A stretch of DNA of 64,000 bases, from contig NZ_FXTY01000005.1 in the NCBI RefSeq assembly GCF_900182745.1, positions 248,001-312,000 of the forward strand. Reading direction: 5' to 3'. Positions 9,641 through 19,315 of the stretch are shown here, piece after piece. Positions within the stretch are counted from its first letter, which is position 1; each line of letters begins with the position of its first letter. This stretch comes from Shimia sagamensis (GTDB lineage Bacteria; Pseudomonadota; Alphaproteobacteria; Rhodobacterales; Rhodobacteraceae). A model generated the notes under the pieces. It worked only from the letters and a program-made list of their open reading frames with translations. It made no database searches and was not told the DNA's origin. Position numbers and translations under genes: made by a program.

Positions 9641-11578
9641 TTAGCCCGAGCTTAGGTCACAGGCCACCACCGGCGCACCACCTTCAAACACCAGCACACC
9701 ACAGGCAGGCACACGATGCCCCTGCACGCTTGCGGAGAAGCTGTTGTAGTTGACCACAAAATCATAATCACCAAACCGACGACGGCGCACACCATCCTGC
9801 ATCGGTGCCATCACAACCCCGGCCTGCTCGCAGGCCATTGACACAACCCGATCCCAAAGTGCTTCATCCGGGAAGCTGCCCAGATACCAACGATCATTCT
9901 GCCCCATAAGCACCGGCGCACCGTCCTGTGTCTTGAGAAACACCTCTGCAGCACCGGACAACCGCTCATGCCAATGTTCCACCTTGCCGCCGCCGGACAC
10001 ATCCATACCCGCATGCGGTGGCAGGCTCTCGATCAAGTCCACGCGCACGTCCAGATTTGACACCCCTGGACGGCCATTGGGCGGGATCATGAACTCGTCG
10101 GTGATGGCCCCTGCACGTGGCCCCAGCACTGCCAGCGCCCCCGCCTCTGAAATCGCGGAAACCAGCGTCGGATCAAGCGTGGCCACTCCCGGCGCAAACA
10201 CCGCTTTGTAGCCTGAAAAGGCACGACAGTTGGTACTTACAAAGTCTACGGAAAGTCCCGCACGCCGCAATCCGCGATACGCCGCGAACACCAATCGAAA
10301 ATAGTCAAACCCCGCGCCCTGGGGCTGCGTTTTCCACGCCCAATCAGAAGCATAGTCATACACGAGTGCCACGTCCGCCTGCTGAGTGTCCTGCTCCTTG
10401 AGCATGTCGAGCACATCAGCAACCGCCCGCGCCTCATCCATGCCGGGGGCCTCACGCCCATCTGGCGCTTGCAGCCCCGCGTGCATCTGTTCCTGAGCAA
10501 ACGGCGCCTGACGCCAACGGAAGTAACTCACCACTTCCGCCCCATGGGCAAAGGCTTCCAGCGCCCACAACGCCACCATCCCTGGCAATGGCGCCGGATT
10601 ATAGGGGGCCCAATTCACCGGCCCCGGTTGCTGCTCCATAACCCACCAACGGCCTTTACCAACCGCGCGGTAAAGATCGTGGTGAAACGCCTGCATGTCC
10701 GGATCACCTTGCCGCAAGAACCGCGCTTTGTGCTCGTCTGACGCTTCCAAGCGATCCGACAGGAACCCAATTGGGTAACTGTCCCAGCTCGCTATATCCA
10801 GGTCTTCGCCCACGTCAAAGTGGTCAAATTCCAAAATGCGACCCATGTAGTTGTGGATCAACGGTGCATCCGTGTGGGCCTTTAAGATTTCAGTCTGCAC
10901 CTTGTTGAACGCCACCACTTGATCGCTGGAGAACCGCCGGAACGCCAACACATGCGCCGGATTTGGATCAGTCACTGTCAGATTGGGCAATTCGATTTGT
11001 TCAAAGGAGGCATAGTCCATCGACCAAAAGATATTGCCCCACGCCTCGTTCAGCGCCTCAACGGTTTCATAGCGATCGCGGCACCAGCTTTGGAACGCCA
11101 TTTTGGCAGTTTCGGAATAGCTGATGACCGTATCGTGACAGCCATATTCATTATCCGTCTGCCAGGCGACCACATGTGGGTTCTTGCCATAGCGCTCCGC
11201 CACAATCTGGGTGATCCGTGCACATTCGTCGCGATAACCCTGATGGCTGAAGCAATAGTGCCGACGGGAGCCAAACTTGCGCGGCGCACCGTTTTCATCC
11301 ACCGCCAGCATGTCGGGATGTTTGTCGACCATCCAGCGGGGTGGTGTTGCCGTTGGTGTACCCAACACAACCTTTAATCCAGCCGCACCCAGCGTCCCAA
11401 TCGCACGATCCAGCCACTCCAGCGTTACCTGACCTGGCACAGCTTCCATGCGGCTCCAGGCAAACTCACCAATCCGCACCCAGCGGATGCCAGCTGCGAC
11501 CATATCCGCCGCATCCTTAGCCCACATGTCTTCCGGCCAGTGCTCCGGATAATAACAAACGCCCAGTTCTTGCTTCAT
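9641..11578 (-). CDS. Beta-galactosidase, glycoside hydrolase family 42
   Basis: The 645-residue enzyme cleaves terminal beta-galactosides. The GH42 architecture is visible: a TIM barrel from GVCYYPEHWPEDMWAKDAAD (residue 6) to about 390, a trimerisation domain, then a small C-terminal beta domain. The acid/base glutamate lies in WQTDNEYGC (about residue 145) and the nucleophile glutamate in WWVMEQQPGPVNW (about 310). There is no signal peptide, so it acts on sugars already imported. It is last in the galactoside operon and overlaps the lactonase gene by four bases. In a marine host the natural substrate may be an algal galactan oligosaccharide rather than lactose. Confidence 0.92.
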   Translation of the reverse strand: MKQELGVCYYPEHWPEDMWAKDAADMVAAGIRWVRIGEFAWSRMEAVPGQVTLEWLDRAIGTLGAAGLKVVLGTPTATPPRWMVDKHPDMLAVDENGAPRKFGSRRHYCFSHQGYRDECARITQIVAERYGKNPHVVAWQTDNEYGCHDTVISYSETAKMAFQSWCRDRYETVEALNEAWGNIFWSMDYASFEQIELPNLTVTDPNPAHVLAFRRFSSDQVVAFNKVQTEILKAHTDAPLIHNYMGRILEFDHFDVGEDLDIASWDSYPIGFLSDRLEASDEHKARFLRQGDPDMQAFHHDLYRAVGKGRWWVMEQQPGPVNWAPYNPAPLPGMVALWALEAFAHGAEVVSYFRWRQAPFAQEQMHAGLQAPDGREAPGMDEARAVADVLDMLKEQDTQQADVALVYDYASDWAWKTQPQGAGFDYFRLVFAAYRGLRRAGLSVDFVSTNCRAFSGYKAVFAPGVATLDPTLVSAISEAGALAVLGPRAGAITDEFMIPPNGRPGVSNLDVRVDLIESLPPHAGMDVSGGGKVEHWHERLSGAAEVFLKTQDGAPVLMGQNDRWYLGSFPDEALWDRVVSMACEQAGVVMAPMQDGVRRRRFGDYDFVVNYNSFSASVQGHRVPACGVLVFEGGAPVVACDLSSG

Positions 11579-12435
11579 AAAATCACCCGTGGTTCCGCCA
11601 CCCCTTGGGCGGCGTTGTCTATGGCAAAGACCATGCCGTTCTGCGGCGTCTCTGCCAATGTCTTTTCGTCGATGCCCTCACGGGCCGAGGTCACAAACAA
11701 GGTGGTTAAATCATCGCCGCCAAACGCCGGGCAACTGCTGTGCTGCCCGCCCACGGCTACGGATTTCAGAAAGTTGCCCTCAGGGTCATAGGCGGCCACA
11801 CGCGCCGCCCCCCATTGCGCGATCCAGACGTTGCCCTCGGCATCCACAACCGCGCCGTCGGGGTTCAATCCATCCTCATTGAGGCCGAGATAGACCTCTG
11901 CTTTTCCAATTGGCCAACCGGTCTCCGCATCCAAGCCCTGACGCATCACCAATTTTGTCAGCGTATCGGTGTAGTAGGCACGGCCACGTTCTTTATCAAA
12001 ACAAATCGCATTGGAGATTGTCACGTTCGAGACCAGCTTGCGCAACGCACCGTCAAAGTAACGATAGATCGCCCCCGCCTTGCGTTCCGCATTTTTCCCC
12101 ATGGTGCCAATCCAAAAACCGCCCCACGGGTCTGCGCGTCCGTCATTGGAGCGTGTCACCGGATTGTCCGCCTCCAATGAACACAGGTATTCTTGCTCTT
12201 CCGTGTCGAGGTAAAACTTCCAAAGGCCCGTCTCAGACGCAAGGATAAGCGTATCCTGGTCGACCCAACCAGCCGCAGACACGTGTTCATCAAATTGCCA
12301 TTCCAGTGGTTCGCCATCAGCTTGGCTCATCATACGTTTGCCAACAATATCAAACCAAAACAGCTGCTTGCGTTCGGGGTGCCACAGCGGCCCCTCGCCC
12401 AACGCACACGGCCGGTCATCAAAAATAATACTCAT
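11575..12435 (-). CDS. SMP-30/gluconolactonase family lactonase (probable galactonolactonase)
   Basis: The 286-residue six-bladed beta-propeller hydrolase has the family's metal ligands in GEGPLWHPE (Glu), TISNAICFD (Asn) and LNPDGAVVD (Asp). Members open aldonolactones to aldonic acids using a divalent metal in the cytoplasm. Placed between a sugar dehydrogenase, DgoK and DgoA, it most likely hydrolyses galactono-lactone to galactonate. It overlaps both neighbours by four bases, so it is translationally coupled. An arabonolactonase role cannot be excluded from sequence alone. Confidence 0.85.
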   Translation of the reverse strand: MSIIFDDRPCALGEGPLWHPERKQLFWFDIVGKRMMSQADGEPLEWQFDEHVSAAGWVDQDTLILASETGLWKFYLDTEEQEYLCSLEADNPVTRSNDGRADPWGGFWIGTMGKNAERKAGAIYRYFDGALRKLVSNVTISNAICFDKERGRAYYTDTLTKLVMRQGLDAETGWPIGKAEVYLGLNEDGLNPDGAVVDAEGNVWIAQWGAARVAAYDPEGNFLKSVAVGGQHSSCPAFGGDDLTTLFVTSAREGIDEKTLAETPQNGMVFAIDNAAQGVAEPRVIL

Positions 12436-13037
12436 GCATATGCCTCGTCATAAGCGACCACAATGGCCTCTGCCCGCTGACGCACATCCTCCACGCTCAT
12501 GCCCACTTTGTAAATTGCTGAGCCAATACCAAAGCCATCTGCGCCGGCGGCAATCCACTCGCCAAAATTCTCAGGCCCAGCGCCACCCACGGCGTATACT
12601 TTGCTGTCTTTGGGCAGCACCGCCCGCACGGCTTTTAGGCCACCCGGCCCCGCCATATTCCCAGGAAAGAGTTTTAACCCTGTGGCACCAGCTTTCAATG
12701 CAGCAAAGGCTTCCGTCGGCGTAAACACCCCTGGCCAGCTTTCCAAGCCAAGTTTGGCGGTATGCACTATCACGTCGGTATCGCAATTGGGCGAAACAAT
12801 CAGCTTGCCGCCCACACCAGCCACCGCATCCACCTGTGCAACCTCAAGCACCGTACCCGCCCCAACAAGCGCGCGATCCCCAAAACCTTTTGCCAAAAGC
12901 GCAATGCTTTCCAGTGGATCAGGCGAGTTGAGCGGCACCTCGATCTTATCAATACCCGCTGCAATGATGGCATCTGCCATGTCTTCGATCTCACGCGGGG
13001 TCACCCCGCGCAAGATGGCAATAATCGACCGGTTCAT
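12432..13037 (-). CDS. dgoA: 2-dehydro-3-deoxy-6-phosphogalactonate aldolase
   Basis: The enzyme splits 2-keto-3-deoxy-6-phosphogalactonate into pyruvate and glyceraldehyde-3-phosphate. The KDPG-aldolase family barrel has the catalytic glutamate region KIEVPLNSPDPLESI and the Schiff-base lysine in GATGLKLFPGN. The start was set at the ATG at 13035-13037 (MNRSIIAILRGVTP), which matches the family start; the frame is open 14 codons further upstream but that part would overlap dgoK. The chosen start lies four bases after the dgoK stop. The gene overlaps the downstream lactonase gene. Confidence 0.92.
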   Translation of the reverse strand: MNRSIIAILRGVTPREIEDMADAIIAAGIDKIEVPLNSPDPLESIALLAKGFGDRALVGAGTVLEVAQVDAVAGVGGKLIVSPNCDTDVIVHTAKLGLESWPGVFTPTEAFAALKAGATGLKLFPGNMAGPGGLKAVRAVLPKDSKVYAVGGAGPENFGEWIAAGADGFGIGSAIYKVGMSVEDVRQRAEAIVVAYDEAYA

Positions 13038-13041
13038 GTTG

Positions 13042-13932
13042 TTACCCCAAAAGGTTGCGCGCGGCAGACAGCCCCGCAAGTGTCATGTCCTGACAGTCCA
13101 CAACGGTCACCCAACCGCCCTGGGCCTTCAAGGCCTCTGCATAGACATCAGAGAGCCGCTGCTCCCCGATCACAGCAATCTGCTGTCCGAGCCAATACGG
13201 CCGCGACGCTGCCAGCTCTGCGCCCACTAACAATCCTGACAAGCGAGACCGCGCCACCGCAGATGGCGTGGCATTCAGCAGATCACTGGCGCGAATACCA
13301 AACAACTCAGAGGCCAGGTTTTCTGGCCGCGACAGGGTTACATCCATGCCCGCCGCAAAGGCCTCGTCGTCCCAGCCTTCTCCAACCGAATGCTGCAAAA
13401 CCGATTGTTTACTCAACAACGAGAACAGTTCACCGGTCATGAAGGTGCGGAAACTCACAACCTCATCGGCACTCACATGTGCCCATTTGGTGTGGGTGCC
13501 CGGAAGGCACAACACCCCATCCCAGCTCGGGTTACGCGACAAGAACCCCGCAATCTGCGTCTCTTCTCCACGCATCACGTCAGCTGGTTTGGTCTGTTTC
13601 AATCCGGGCACAACATGCACGCGAATACGGGCATCTGTATTGGGGACCATAACCGGCTTGGGCGCCAACGCGGGCGCAGGCACCGCTGTATAAGGCGCCT
13701 CAACCCAACCTTGGCGTGCCCCAACCATGCCGCAGGCGATCACATCCGTCGGACCATCACCAAGCCAGCCCTCAACCAGCTCCAACAAAGCCGCTTCAAA
13801 GCCGCCAGCCACCAGCCGCGCCATGCCTTTGTCCGACTGCGCCGTCGCCAAAAGTGTGTCACCCTCCATGGCAAAGGCGCGCAGCTTTGACGTGCCCCAA
13901 TCCACTCCGATCCATTGTGCTTGCACAGACAT
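13042..13932 (-). CDS. dgoK: 2-dehydro-3-deoxygalactonokinase
   Basis: The 296-residue sugar-acid kinase phosphorylates 2-keto-3-deoxygalactonate with ATP at C6, giving the DgoA substrate. The start MSVQAQWIGVDWGTSKLRAF carries the phosphate-binding loop of the ASKHA fold, and the mid-protein VLCLPGTHTKWAHV is characteristic of DgoK. GGGG precedes the ATG. It sits between the SDR gene (3-bp gap) and dgoA. Confidence 0.92.
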   Translation of the reverse strand: MSVQAQWIGVDWGTSKLRAFAMEGDTLLATAQSDKGMARLVAGGFEAALLELVEGWLGDGPTDVIACGMVGARQGWVEAPYTAVPAPALAPKPVMVPNTDARIRVHVVPGLKQTKPADVMRGEETQIAGFLSRNPSWDGVLCLPGTHTKWAHVSADEVVSFRTFMTGELFSLLSKQSVLQHSVGEGWDDEAFAAGMDVTLSRPENLASELFGIRASDLLNATPSAVARSRLSGLLVGAELAASRPYWLGQQIAVIGEQRLSDVYAEALKAQGGWVTVVDCQDMTLAGLSAARNLLG

Positions 13933-13935
13933 ATC

Positions 13936-14697
13936 TTACCCCGAAACCACAACGCCGCCGTCAACCGCCATGCATTGCCCCGTCATCATTCGGCTGGCGT
14001 TTGACGCCAAATAAAGCGTGGGGTCAATCATATCTTCCGGCGTCAAATGCTCTTTCAAACACTGCCGCTCCAAATGCGCCGCCAATCCCTCCGGATCTGC
14101 CCACATATCCAGCTGCTTCTGGGTCAGCACCCATCCTGGTGCCAATGCATTCACGCGGATGCCCTTTGGTCCCAACTCCCGCGCGAGCGAGCGCGTCATA
14201 CCGGTGATCGCCGCATTGGCGCTGGTGTAAATCGGATAGCCCGCGTTGCCCATGATATAGCTGATCGAGCTATAGTTGATGATCGAGCCGCCACCAGCCA
14301 TTTGACGCGCGGCTTCCTGGCATGCAAAGAAATACGCCTTCTGGTTCACGGCCTGCATCCAGTCGTAGAACTCTTCATCCACCTCATCGAGCGCATGACG
14401 TTGATCATTGGCGGCATTGTTCACCAAGACGTCCAAGCCGCCATGTTGACCCACCGCCTGCTGAATGGTCTCCCTGAGGCGCGGAATGTCAGAGATGTCC
14501 CCCTGCATAAAAAGCGGCGTTGCGCCGTGTTTGATCTCCATCTCTGCGATGAAATCGTCTGCCGCCGAGCGCCCGATGATCGCCACTTTGGCACCCTGCG
14601 CCATAAACCCATCGGTCAAGGCTGCACCAATGCCGCTGGCCCCACCGGTGATGTAAACGGATTTGCCTTTCAGATCAGGAAAAATCGTGCCGGTCAT
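13936..14697 (-). CDS. SDR family oxidoreductase, probable galactose dehydrogenase; canonical Lys absent
   Basis: The 253-residue Rossmann-fold short-chain dehydrogenase has the NAD(P) motif YITGGASGIG, the NNA motif (VLVNNAAND) and an active-site serine region NYSSISYIMG. The catalytic tyrosine segment reads YTSANAAITG, so the YxxxK lysine is asparagine; the GCC-AAT-GCG codons are clear in the sequence. By context it would oxidise galactose to galactonolactone at the head of the De Ley-Doudoroff route. The odd residue means it may use another mechanism or have another role. Its start overlaps the dehydratase stop by one base (TGATG). Confidence 0.7.
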   Translation of the reverse strand: MTGTIFPDLKGKSVYITGGASGIGAALTDGFMAQGAKVAIIGRSAADDFIAEMEIKHGATPLFMQGDISDIPRLRETIQQAVGQHGGLDVLVNNAANDQRHALDEVDEEFYDWMQAVNQKAYFFACQEAARQMAGGGSIINYSSISYIMGNAGYPIYTSANAAITGMTRSLARELGPKGIRVNALAPGWVLTQKQLDMWADPEGLAAHLERQCLKEHLTPEDMIDPTLYLASNASRMMTGQCMAVDGGVVVSG

Positions 14698-16406
14698 CAG
14701 TGGCTCTCCCGTGTGACAAGCCGCGTGTCTTTGCCCACAAGGAAATCCAGATCGGCCCCCTTATCGGCCTGCAACACGTGGTCGTAATAGAGTTTTGCGT
14801 ACCCGCGTGTGTAGTGCTCCGGGTCCGGTTCCCAATTTGTGCGACGCGCTTCAAGCTCCGCCTCATCCACCAGCAGTTCCAACACGCCACCTGACGCCGA
14901 GACTTTGATCCGGTCGCCAGTTTTCACCAGAGCCAAAGTGCCTCCGGCCTGCGCCTCTGGGCTCACATGCAAAATAACCGTGCCATAAGCCGTGCCAGAC
15001 ATCCGCGCATCCGACACACGGATCATGTCGCGCACACCTTCTTTCACCAGCTTGCCTGGGATCGGCATATTGCCCACCTCTGGCATGCCTGGATAGCCTT
15101 TCGGGCCGCAGCCTTTCAGCACCAAGATGGTGTCGGCAGTCACCGGCAAGTCAGGTTTATCGATGTTGGCCTTCAGGTCCTCGATATTCTCAAAAACATA
15201 GGCCTCGCCTTCATGTTCCAACAGATGGTCGGTGGCGGCAGACGGCTTCACAATCGCACCGTTGGGCGCAAGGTTCCCGCGCAGCACGCGCAACCCCGCC
15301 GCAGGTTTCACGGGATTGGCTAGCGGACGAATGACGTCGTCGTTATAGATCTCCGCGCCCTCGTGATAGGTGCTGATATCTTTCCCCAGCACCGTATTGG
15401 CCGGACGCACATGCTCTTTGATCTGGCTTAACACCGCTGGCACGCCGCCTGCATAACAAAAGTCTTCCATCAAATACTTGCCCGACGGCATACAGTTCAC
15501 CAGCAGCGGGATGTCGGAGCCAATCTCAAAATCCTTAAGCGTCAAATCGACCCCCACTCGACCTGCCATCGCCAAAAGATGCACCACCGCGTTGGTGGAC
15601 CCGCCCACAGCGGCATTGGCCAAAATCGCATTCTCAAACGCTTCTTTGGTCATCACATCGGACGGTTTCAGATCCTCATCCACCATCTCCACAATTCGCT
15701 TGCCCGTCAGATGTGCCAAGGCCATCCGGCGCGCATCCACCGCAGGCAGCGCAGCGTTGGTGGGCAACGACATACCCATCGCTTCAACCAGCGACGCCAT
15801 GGTCGAGGCCGTGCCCATGGTCATACACACGCCCGCGCTGCGGCTCATGCCACTTTCCGCCTTCATGAAATCCTGCAAGGTCATCTCCCCCGCACGCACT
15901 TCCTCAGAAAACTTCCAAACATCTGTGCCGGAGCCAATGTCCTTGCCTTTGAACTTCCCGTTCAGCATCGGCCCAGAGCTCACCACAATGGATGGCAAAT
16001 CCACCGACGCCGCGCCCATCAATTGCCCCGGCGTGGTCTTGTCACACCCACCAAGCAGCACAACGCCGTCAATACCGTAGGCGCGGATGCTCTCCTCGAC
16101 ATCCATCGCGAGCAGGTTGCGGAACAGCATGGCAGTCGGCTTCATCTGTGTCTCGCCGAGGCTCATCACCGGGAACTCCACCGGGAAGCCACCTGCCTCC
16201 CAAACCCCACGCTTCACGCCTTCAGCCAGCGTCCGCAGGCCAGAGTTGCAAGGCGTCAACTCGGACCATGTATTGCAGATGCCAATGATCGGCCGGCCGT
16301 CAAATGCGTGATCGGGAAATCCCTGATTTTTCATCCAGCTGCGGTGAATAAATCCGTCTTTGTCTAGCTTGCCATACCAGTGCTGGGAACGACGCTTCTT
16401 GCTCAT
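14697..16406 (-). CDS. IlvD/Edd family sugar-acid dehydratase (probable galactonate dehydratase)
   Basis: The 569-residue iron-sulfur dehydratase has cluster cysteines in ICNTWSELTPCNSGL, VLLGGCDKTTPGQLMG and AGVCMTMGTASTMASL. It resembles L-arabinonate/pentonate dehydratases, which also accept galactonate. By context it dehydrates galactonate to 2-keto-3-deoxygalactonate, replacing the enolase-family DgoD found in enterics. The start was set at the ATG at 16404-16406 (MSKKRRSQHWYGKL). That choice gives a four-base ATGA overlap with the alpha-galactosidase stop and a family-like N-terminus, although the frame stays open 15 codons upstream. Confidence 0.85.
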   Translation of the reverse strand: MSKKRRSQHWYGKLDKDGFIHRSWMKNQGFPDHAFDGRPIIGICNTWSELTPCNSGLRTLAEGVKRGVWEAGGFPVEFPVMSLGETQMKPTAMLFRNLLAMDVEESIRAYGIDGVVLLGGCDKTTPGQLMGAASVDLPSIVVSSGPMLNGKFKGKDIGSGTDVWKFSEEVRAGEMTLQDFMKAESGMSRSAGVCMTMGTASTMASLVEAMGMSLPTNAALPAVDARRMALAHLTGKRIVEMVDEDLKPSDVMTKEAFENAILANAAVGGSTNAVVHLLAMAGRVGVDLTLKDFEIGSDIPLLVNCMPSGKYLMEDFCYAGGVPAVLSQIKEHVRPANTVLGKDISTYHEGAEIYNDDVIRPLANPVKPAAGLRVLRGNLAPNGAIVKPSAATDHLLEHEGEAYVFENIEDLKANIDKPDLPVTADTILVLKGCGPKGYPGMPEVGNMPIPGKLVKEGVRDMIRVSDARMSGTAYGTVILHVSPEAQAGGTLALVKTGDRIKVSASGGVLELLVDEAELEARRTNWEPDPEHYTRGYAKLYYDHVLQADKGADLDFLVGKDTRLVTRESH

Positions 16407-18469
16407 TTTTTCTTTCCTTCGATCACCCACATCCGGTCCGGAAAGGACCAAGGCAATATGAGACCGTGTTGCATCAATAGCTGACCACTCAGGGTCACAG
16501 GACCGTCTTTCAATGGCGTCTCACGGCGCGACAAATGATGCGCCTCGTCCCGGTTGATCAGCTCAATTTCATATGTGGCACCCGGCTCCAATCCGGTCAG
16601 CCGCAAGGGCCGCGGCATGATTTGCGTGCCCGTGGAAGCTTTGCCAACAAACACCACAAATCGTTTTTTGTCTTGTGACAGTTGCTGCTCAGCAATCACA
16701 CTTGAATCAGCCGTGTCCAGCCGTAGGATATCCGCCGTCTGCCGCCAATTGCGATTGCCTTTCCACCAGGCCGTGACCTGCGACAGCACCACCGCCTCTT
16801 CTTCGGTCAGCTCACGCGGGTCCATCTCAAACCCCATATGCCGCTGCGCCGCCACCCAAGATCTGAAACGGATATCATGCACCCGCCCCGAAGTATGACA
16901 CTGACGCGGCCCCACATGGCTGCCAGTGATTGTCATCGGCAACATCAGCGCCGCGTCATGTTGAATACGCAGCCGCTCCTGCGCATCGTTGCTGTCGCTT
17001 AACCAAATTCGCTGAGTGTGTTCCAAAATCCCGGCATCAATGCGTCCGCCGCCAGAGGCACAGCTCTCGACTTCAACATTCGGAAAGTCCCGCCGTAGGC
17101 GGCCAAGCAAGGCATAAACACCACTGGTCTGAGCCACGCTGGCCACAGGCAAAAGCCTATTGTGATCCCACTTGATGTAATCAATGTCGTGAGACGCAAG
17201 GATTGCCGCAATCTTTCTATAAAGGTGGTCGCGCACCTCTGGATTGGCCACATCCAGCACACGCTGCTGCCGCCCTTCCACTTGATCCACAGGCCCCAAA
17301 ATCCACTCCGGATGCGCACGTGCCAGATCACTGTCCATATTGACCATCTCCGGCTCAAACCAGAGACCAAACACCATGCCAAGCGACTTTACGTGTTCGA
17401 TGATCGGCGTCAGCCCATCCGGCCATTTGCGCGGATCGACGTCCCAATCGCCCAACGAAGAGGTGTCATCGTCACGCTTGCCAAACCAGCCATCATCCAG
17501 AACAAACCGCTCAGCGCCCAGCTTCACAGCTTGGTCCGCGATGTCCTTCAGAACCTCGACACCATGGTCAAAATACACGGCTTCCCAGCAGTTATAATGC
17601 ACTGGTCGCGGCCGATCTGGATGGGGCCAGGTCACCACTTGATCTCGCAAATGTCTCTGGAACGCTGTCGCGCAGCCATTCAAACCCATTTCAGACACTG
17701 CCAAATACAGCTTAGCGGTCTCAAATACCCGTCCACTGACACGGGTGCCAGTCGCATGGCCCCACTGAATCTGGCGCCGCCCATCCGACAGCTCTTCGGC
17801 ATACATCACATGACCGCCAGACCAACCGTAGTGCATTGCAAATACAGCGCCAGACGTATTCTGCGCCCCGCTTTCCGGGAAATACGCGATTGGCGGATGC
17901 TCATGCCCGGAGCGCCCGCCGCGCGCTTCGCGCATGTGAACGCCTGCACGCCAAGGCGCACGCTCCAACTGAAACTCACCAATCCACCGCCCAGAGAAAT
18001 CTAGAATATCCGCGCCATACTGCGGCCCCGGCATCACGGGCGCCGCCAGATGGTGCACGGTGATCTCCGAGTCAGCCTCAAGCGTCGTGCTTGCTGCAAT
18101 CACATCACCCTCAACGGCAAAGTCAAAGGTGATCGACAATCCAAGCGCCGCGTCTCGACAAACAAACTGACTGCCGTCCACTCCAACCAGTGCAAACCTT
18201 GGATAAAGTGGTTGCCCATCACGATAGGCCACCAACCCCGCCTGCCCCTGAAAGCTTTGCCCCGCTTCCGGACACAGCGACACGTCTGGCAAACGATCAA
18301 TCATCCCACCAGTCACATCCCGTGCAGCGATCAGGCCAATTTCCGTCAGGTCCTGCCCCCCTGGCAACGCAGCTCCCCAGTAGAGCGCGCTGGGCACGCC
18401 GCCATCTGAGGCCAGAACCAGGGTCTGACCCGGCGCATCAATGCGCCAGGTTTGCATCTCTTTTCTCAC
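16403..18469 (-). CDS. Alpha-galactosidase, glycoside hydrolase family 36
   Basis: The 688-residue enzyme releases galactose from alpha-galactosides such as melibiose, raffinose or galactosylglycerol. The GH36 nucleophile aspartate is in DYIKWDHNR (about residue 430) and the acid/base aspartate in WLSDSNDAQERLRIQ (about 490). Other family landmarks are FVLDDGWFGKRDDD and CASGGGRID. There is no signal peptide. The GTG start (18467-18469) is preferred over the ATG four codons later because GGAG lies seven bases before it; it also overlaps the permease stop as GTGA. Confidence 0.93.
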   Translation of the reverse strand: MRKEMQTWRIDAPGQTLVLASDGGVPSALYWGAALPGGQDLTEIGLIAARDVTGGMIDRLPDVSLCPEAGQSFQGQAGLVAYRDGQPLYPRFALVGVDGSQFVCRDAALGLSITFDFAVEGDVIAASTTLEADSEITVHHLAAPVMPGPQYGADILDFSGRWIGEFQLERAPWRAGVHMREARGGRSGHEHPPIAYFPESGAQNTSGAVFAMHYGWSGGHVMYAEELSDGRRQIQWGHATGTRVSGRVFETAKLYLAVSEMGLNGCATAFQRHLRDQVVTWPHPDRPRPVHYNCWEAVYFDHGVEVLKDIADQAVKLGAERFVLDDGWFGKRDDDTSSLGDWDVDPRKWPDGLTPIIEHVKSLGMVFGLWFEPEMVNMDSDLARAHPEWILGPVDQVEGRQQRVLDVANPEVRDHLYRKIAAILASHDIDYIKWDHNRLLPVASVAQTSGVYALLGRLRRDFPNVEVESCASGGGRIDAGILEHTQRIWLSDSNDAQERLRIQHDAALMLPMTITGSHVGPRQCHTSGRVHDIRFRSWVAAQRHMGFEMDPRELTEEEAVVLSQVTAWWKGNRNWRQTADILRLDTADSSVIAEQQLSQDKKRFVVFVGKASTGTQIMPRPLRLTGLEPGATYEIELINRDEAHHLSRRETPLKDGPVTLSGQLLMQHGLILPWSFPDRMWVIEGKKK

Positions 18470-19314
18470 TTCACGGCTCCAAGTGTCAGCCCCGCGATGA
18501 AGTGTTTCTGCATCAGGAAGAACATCGCCACCGGCGGCAAGGCTGCCACAATCGAACCCGCGCTCATCAAGTGATAAGCCGCTCGGAACTGTGCATTAAA
18601 CGAGGTAATCCCTGCGGTCACGGGCTGACTCTCGATGCCTTGTGTCAACACCACCGCCCAGAAATAGTCGTTCCAAATGAATGTAAAGATCAGCACCGAC
18701 AGCGCCGCTAAAGCAGGTTTCATCAGCGGCAGCACCACATACCAGAAGATGCGCCATTCACTCACACCTTCCACCCGCGCCGCTTCGATAAGCTCAAACG
18801 GCAGCGCCCGGATGAAATTGCGCATAAACAACGTACAGAATCCGGTTTGAAACGCCACATGGAACAGCACGAGGCCAGTCTTGGTATTGTAGAGCCCCAA
18901 CTCCAGTGTCAGGTCACGCACTGGCACCATCAGGATCTGAAACGGCACAAAGTTCCCGGCGACGAACATGAAGAAGATCCAGAGGTTGGCGCGAAATTTG
19001 TAGATGCCAAGCGCAAATCCGGTCATTGCGCTCAGCGCCACAGCCCCAATCACCGTTGGCACAGTGATCATGAAAGAGTTGAGCAAATAGCGGGGCATAT
19101 CCGAGTTGAAGAACACTTGGCCATAGTTGGCCGGCCCTTCAAAGCTTGATGGCAGTCCCCAATAGTTGCCCGAAGTGAAGTCCGCATCCGGCTTCACAGA
19201 GAACAGTGCGACCGCCAACAAGGGTGCGAGCCAAAACAGAAGTGCAACTGGCAGCATGGATTTGTAGGCGACCTGCGCGGCTTGGGATTGTTTTTCAATG
19301 GGTTTCGGAAACAT
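18466..19314 (-). CDS. Sugar ABC transporter permease (MalG type)
   Basis: The 282-residue inner-membrane protein has six predicted transmembrane helices and the CUT1 permease EAA loop (ELIEAARVEGVSEWRIFWYV, about residues 172-191), which contacts the ATPase. It forms the translocation pore with the MalF-type protein encoded one base upstream. The transporter probably imports the alpha- or beta-galactosides cleaved by the two hydrolases of the operon. Its ATPase is encoded separately at 22537-23595. Confidence 0.92.
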   Translation of the reverse strand: MFPKPIEKQSQAAQVAYKSMLPVALLFWLAPLLAVALFSVKPDADFTSGNYWGLPSSFEGPANYGQVFFNSDMPRYLLNSFMITVPTVIGAVALSAMTGFALGIYKFRANLWIFFMFVAGNFVPFQILMVPVRDLTLELGLYNTKTGLVLFHVAFQTGFCTLFMRNFIRALPFELIEAARVEGVSEWRIFWYVVLPLMKPALAALSVLIFTFIWNDYFWAVVLTQGIESQPVTAGITSFNAQFRAAYHLMSAGSIVAALPPVAMFFLMQKHFIAGLTLGAVK

Positions 19315-19315
19315 C

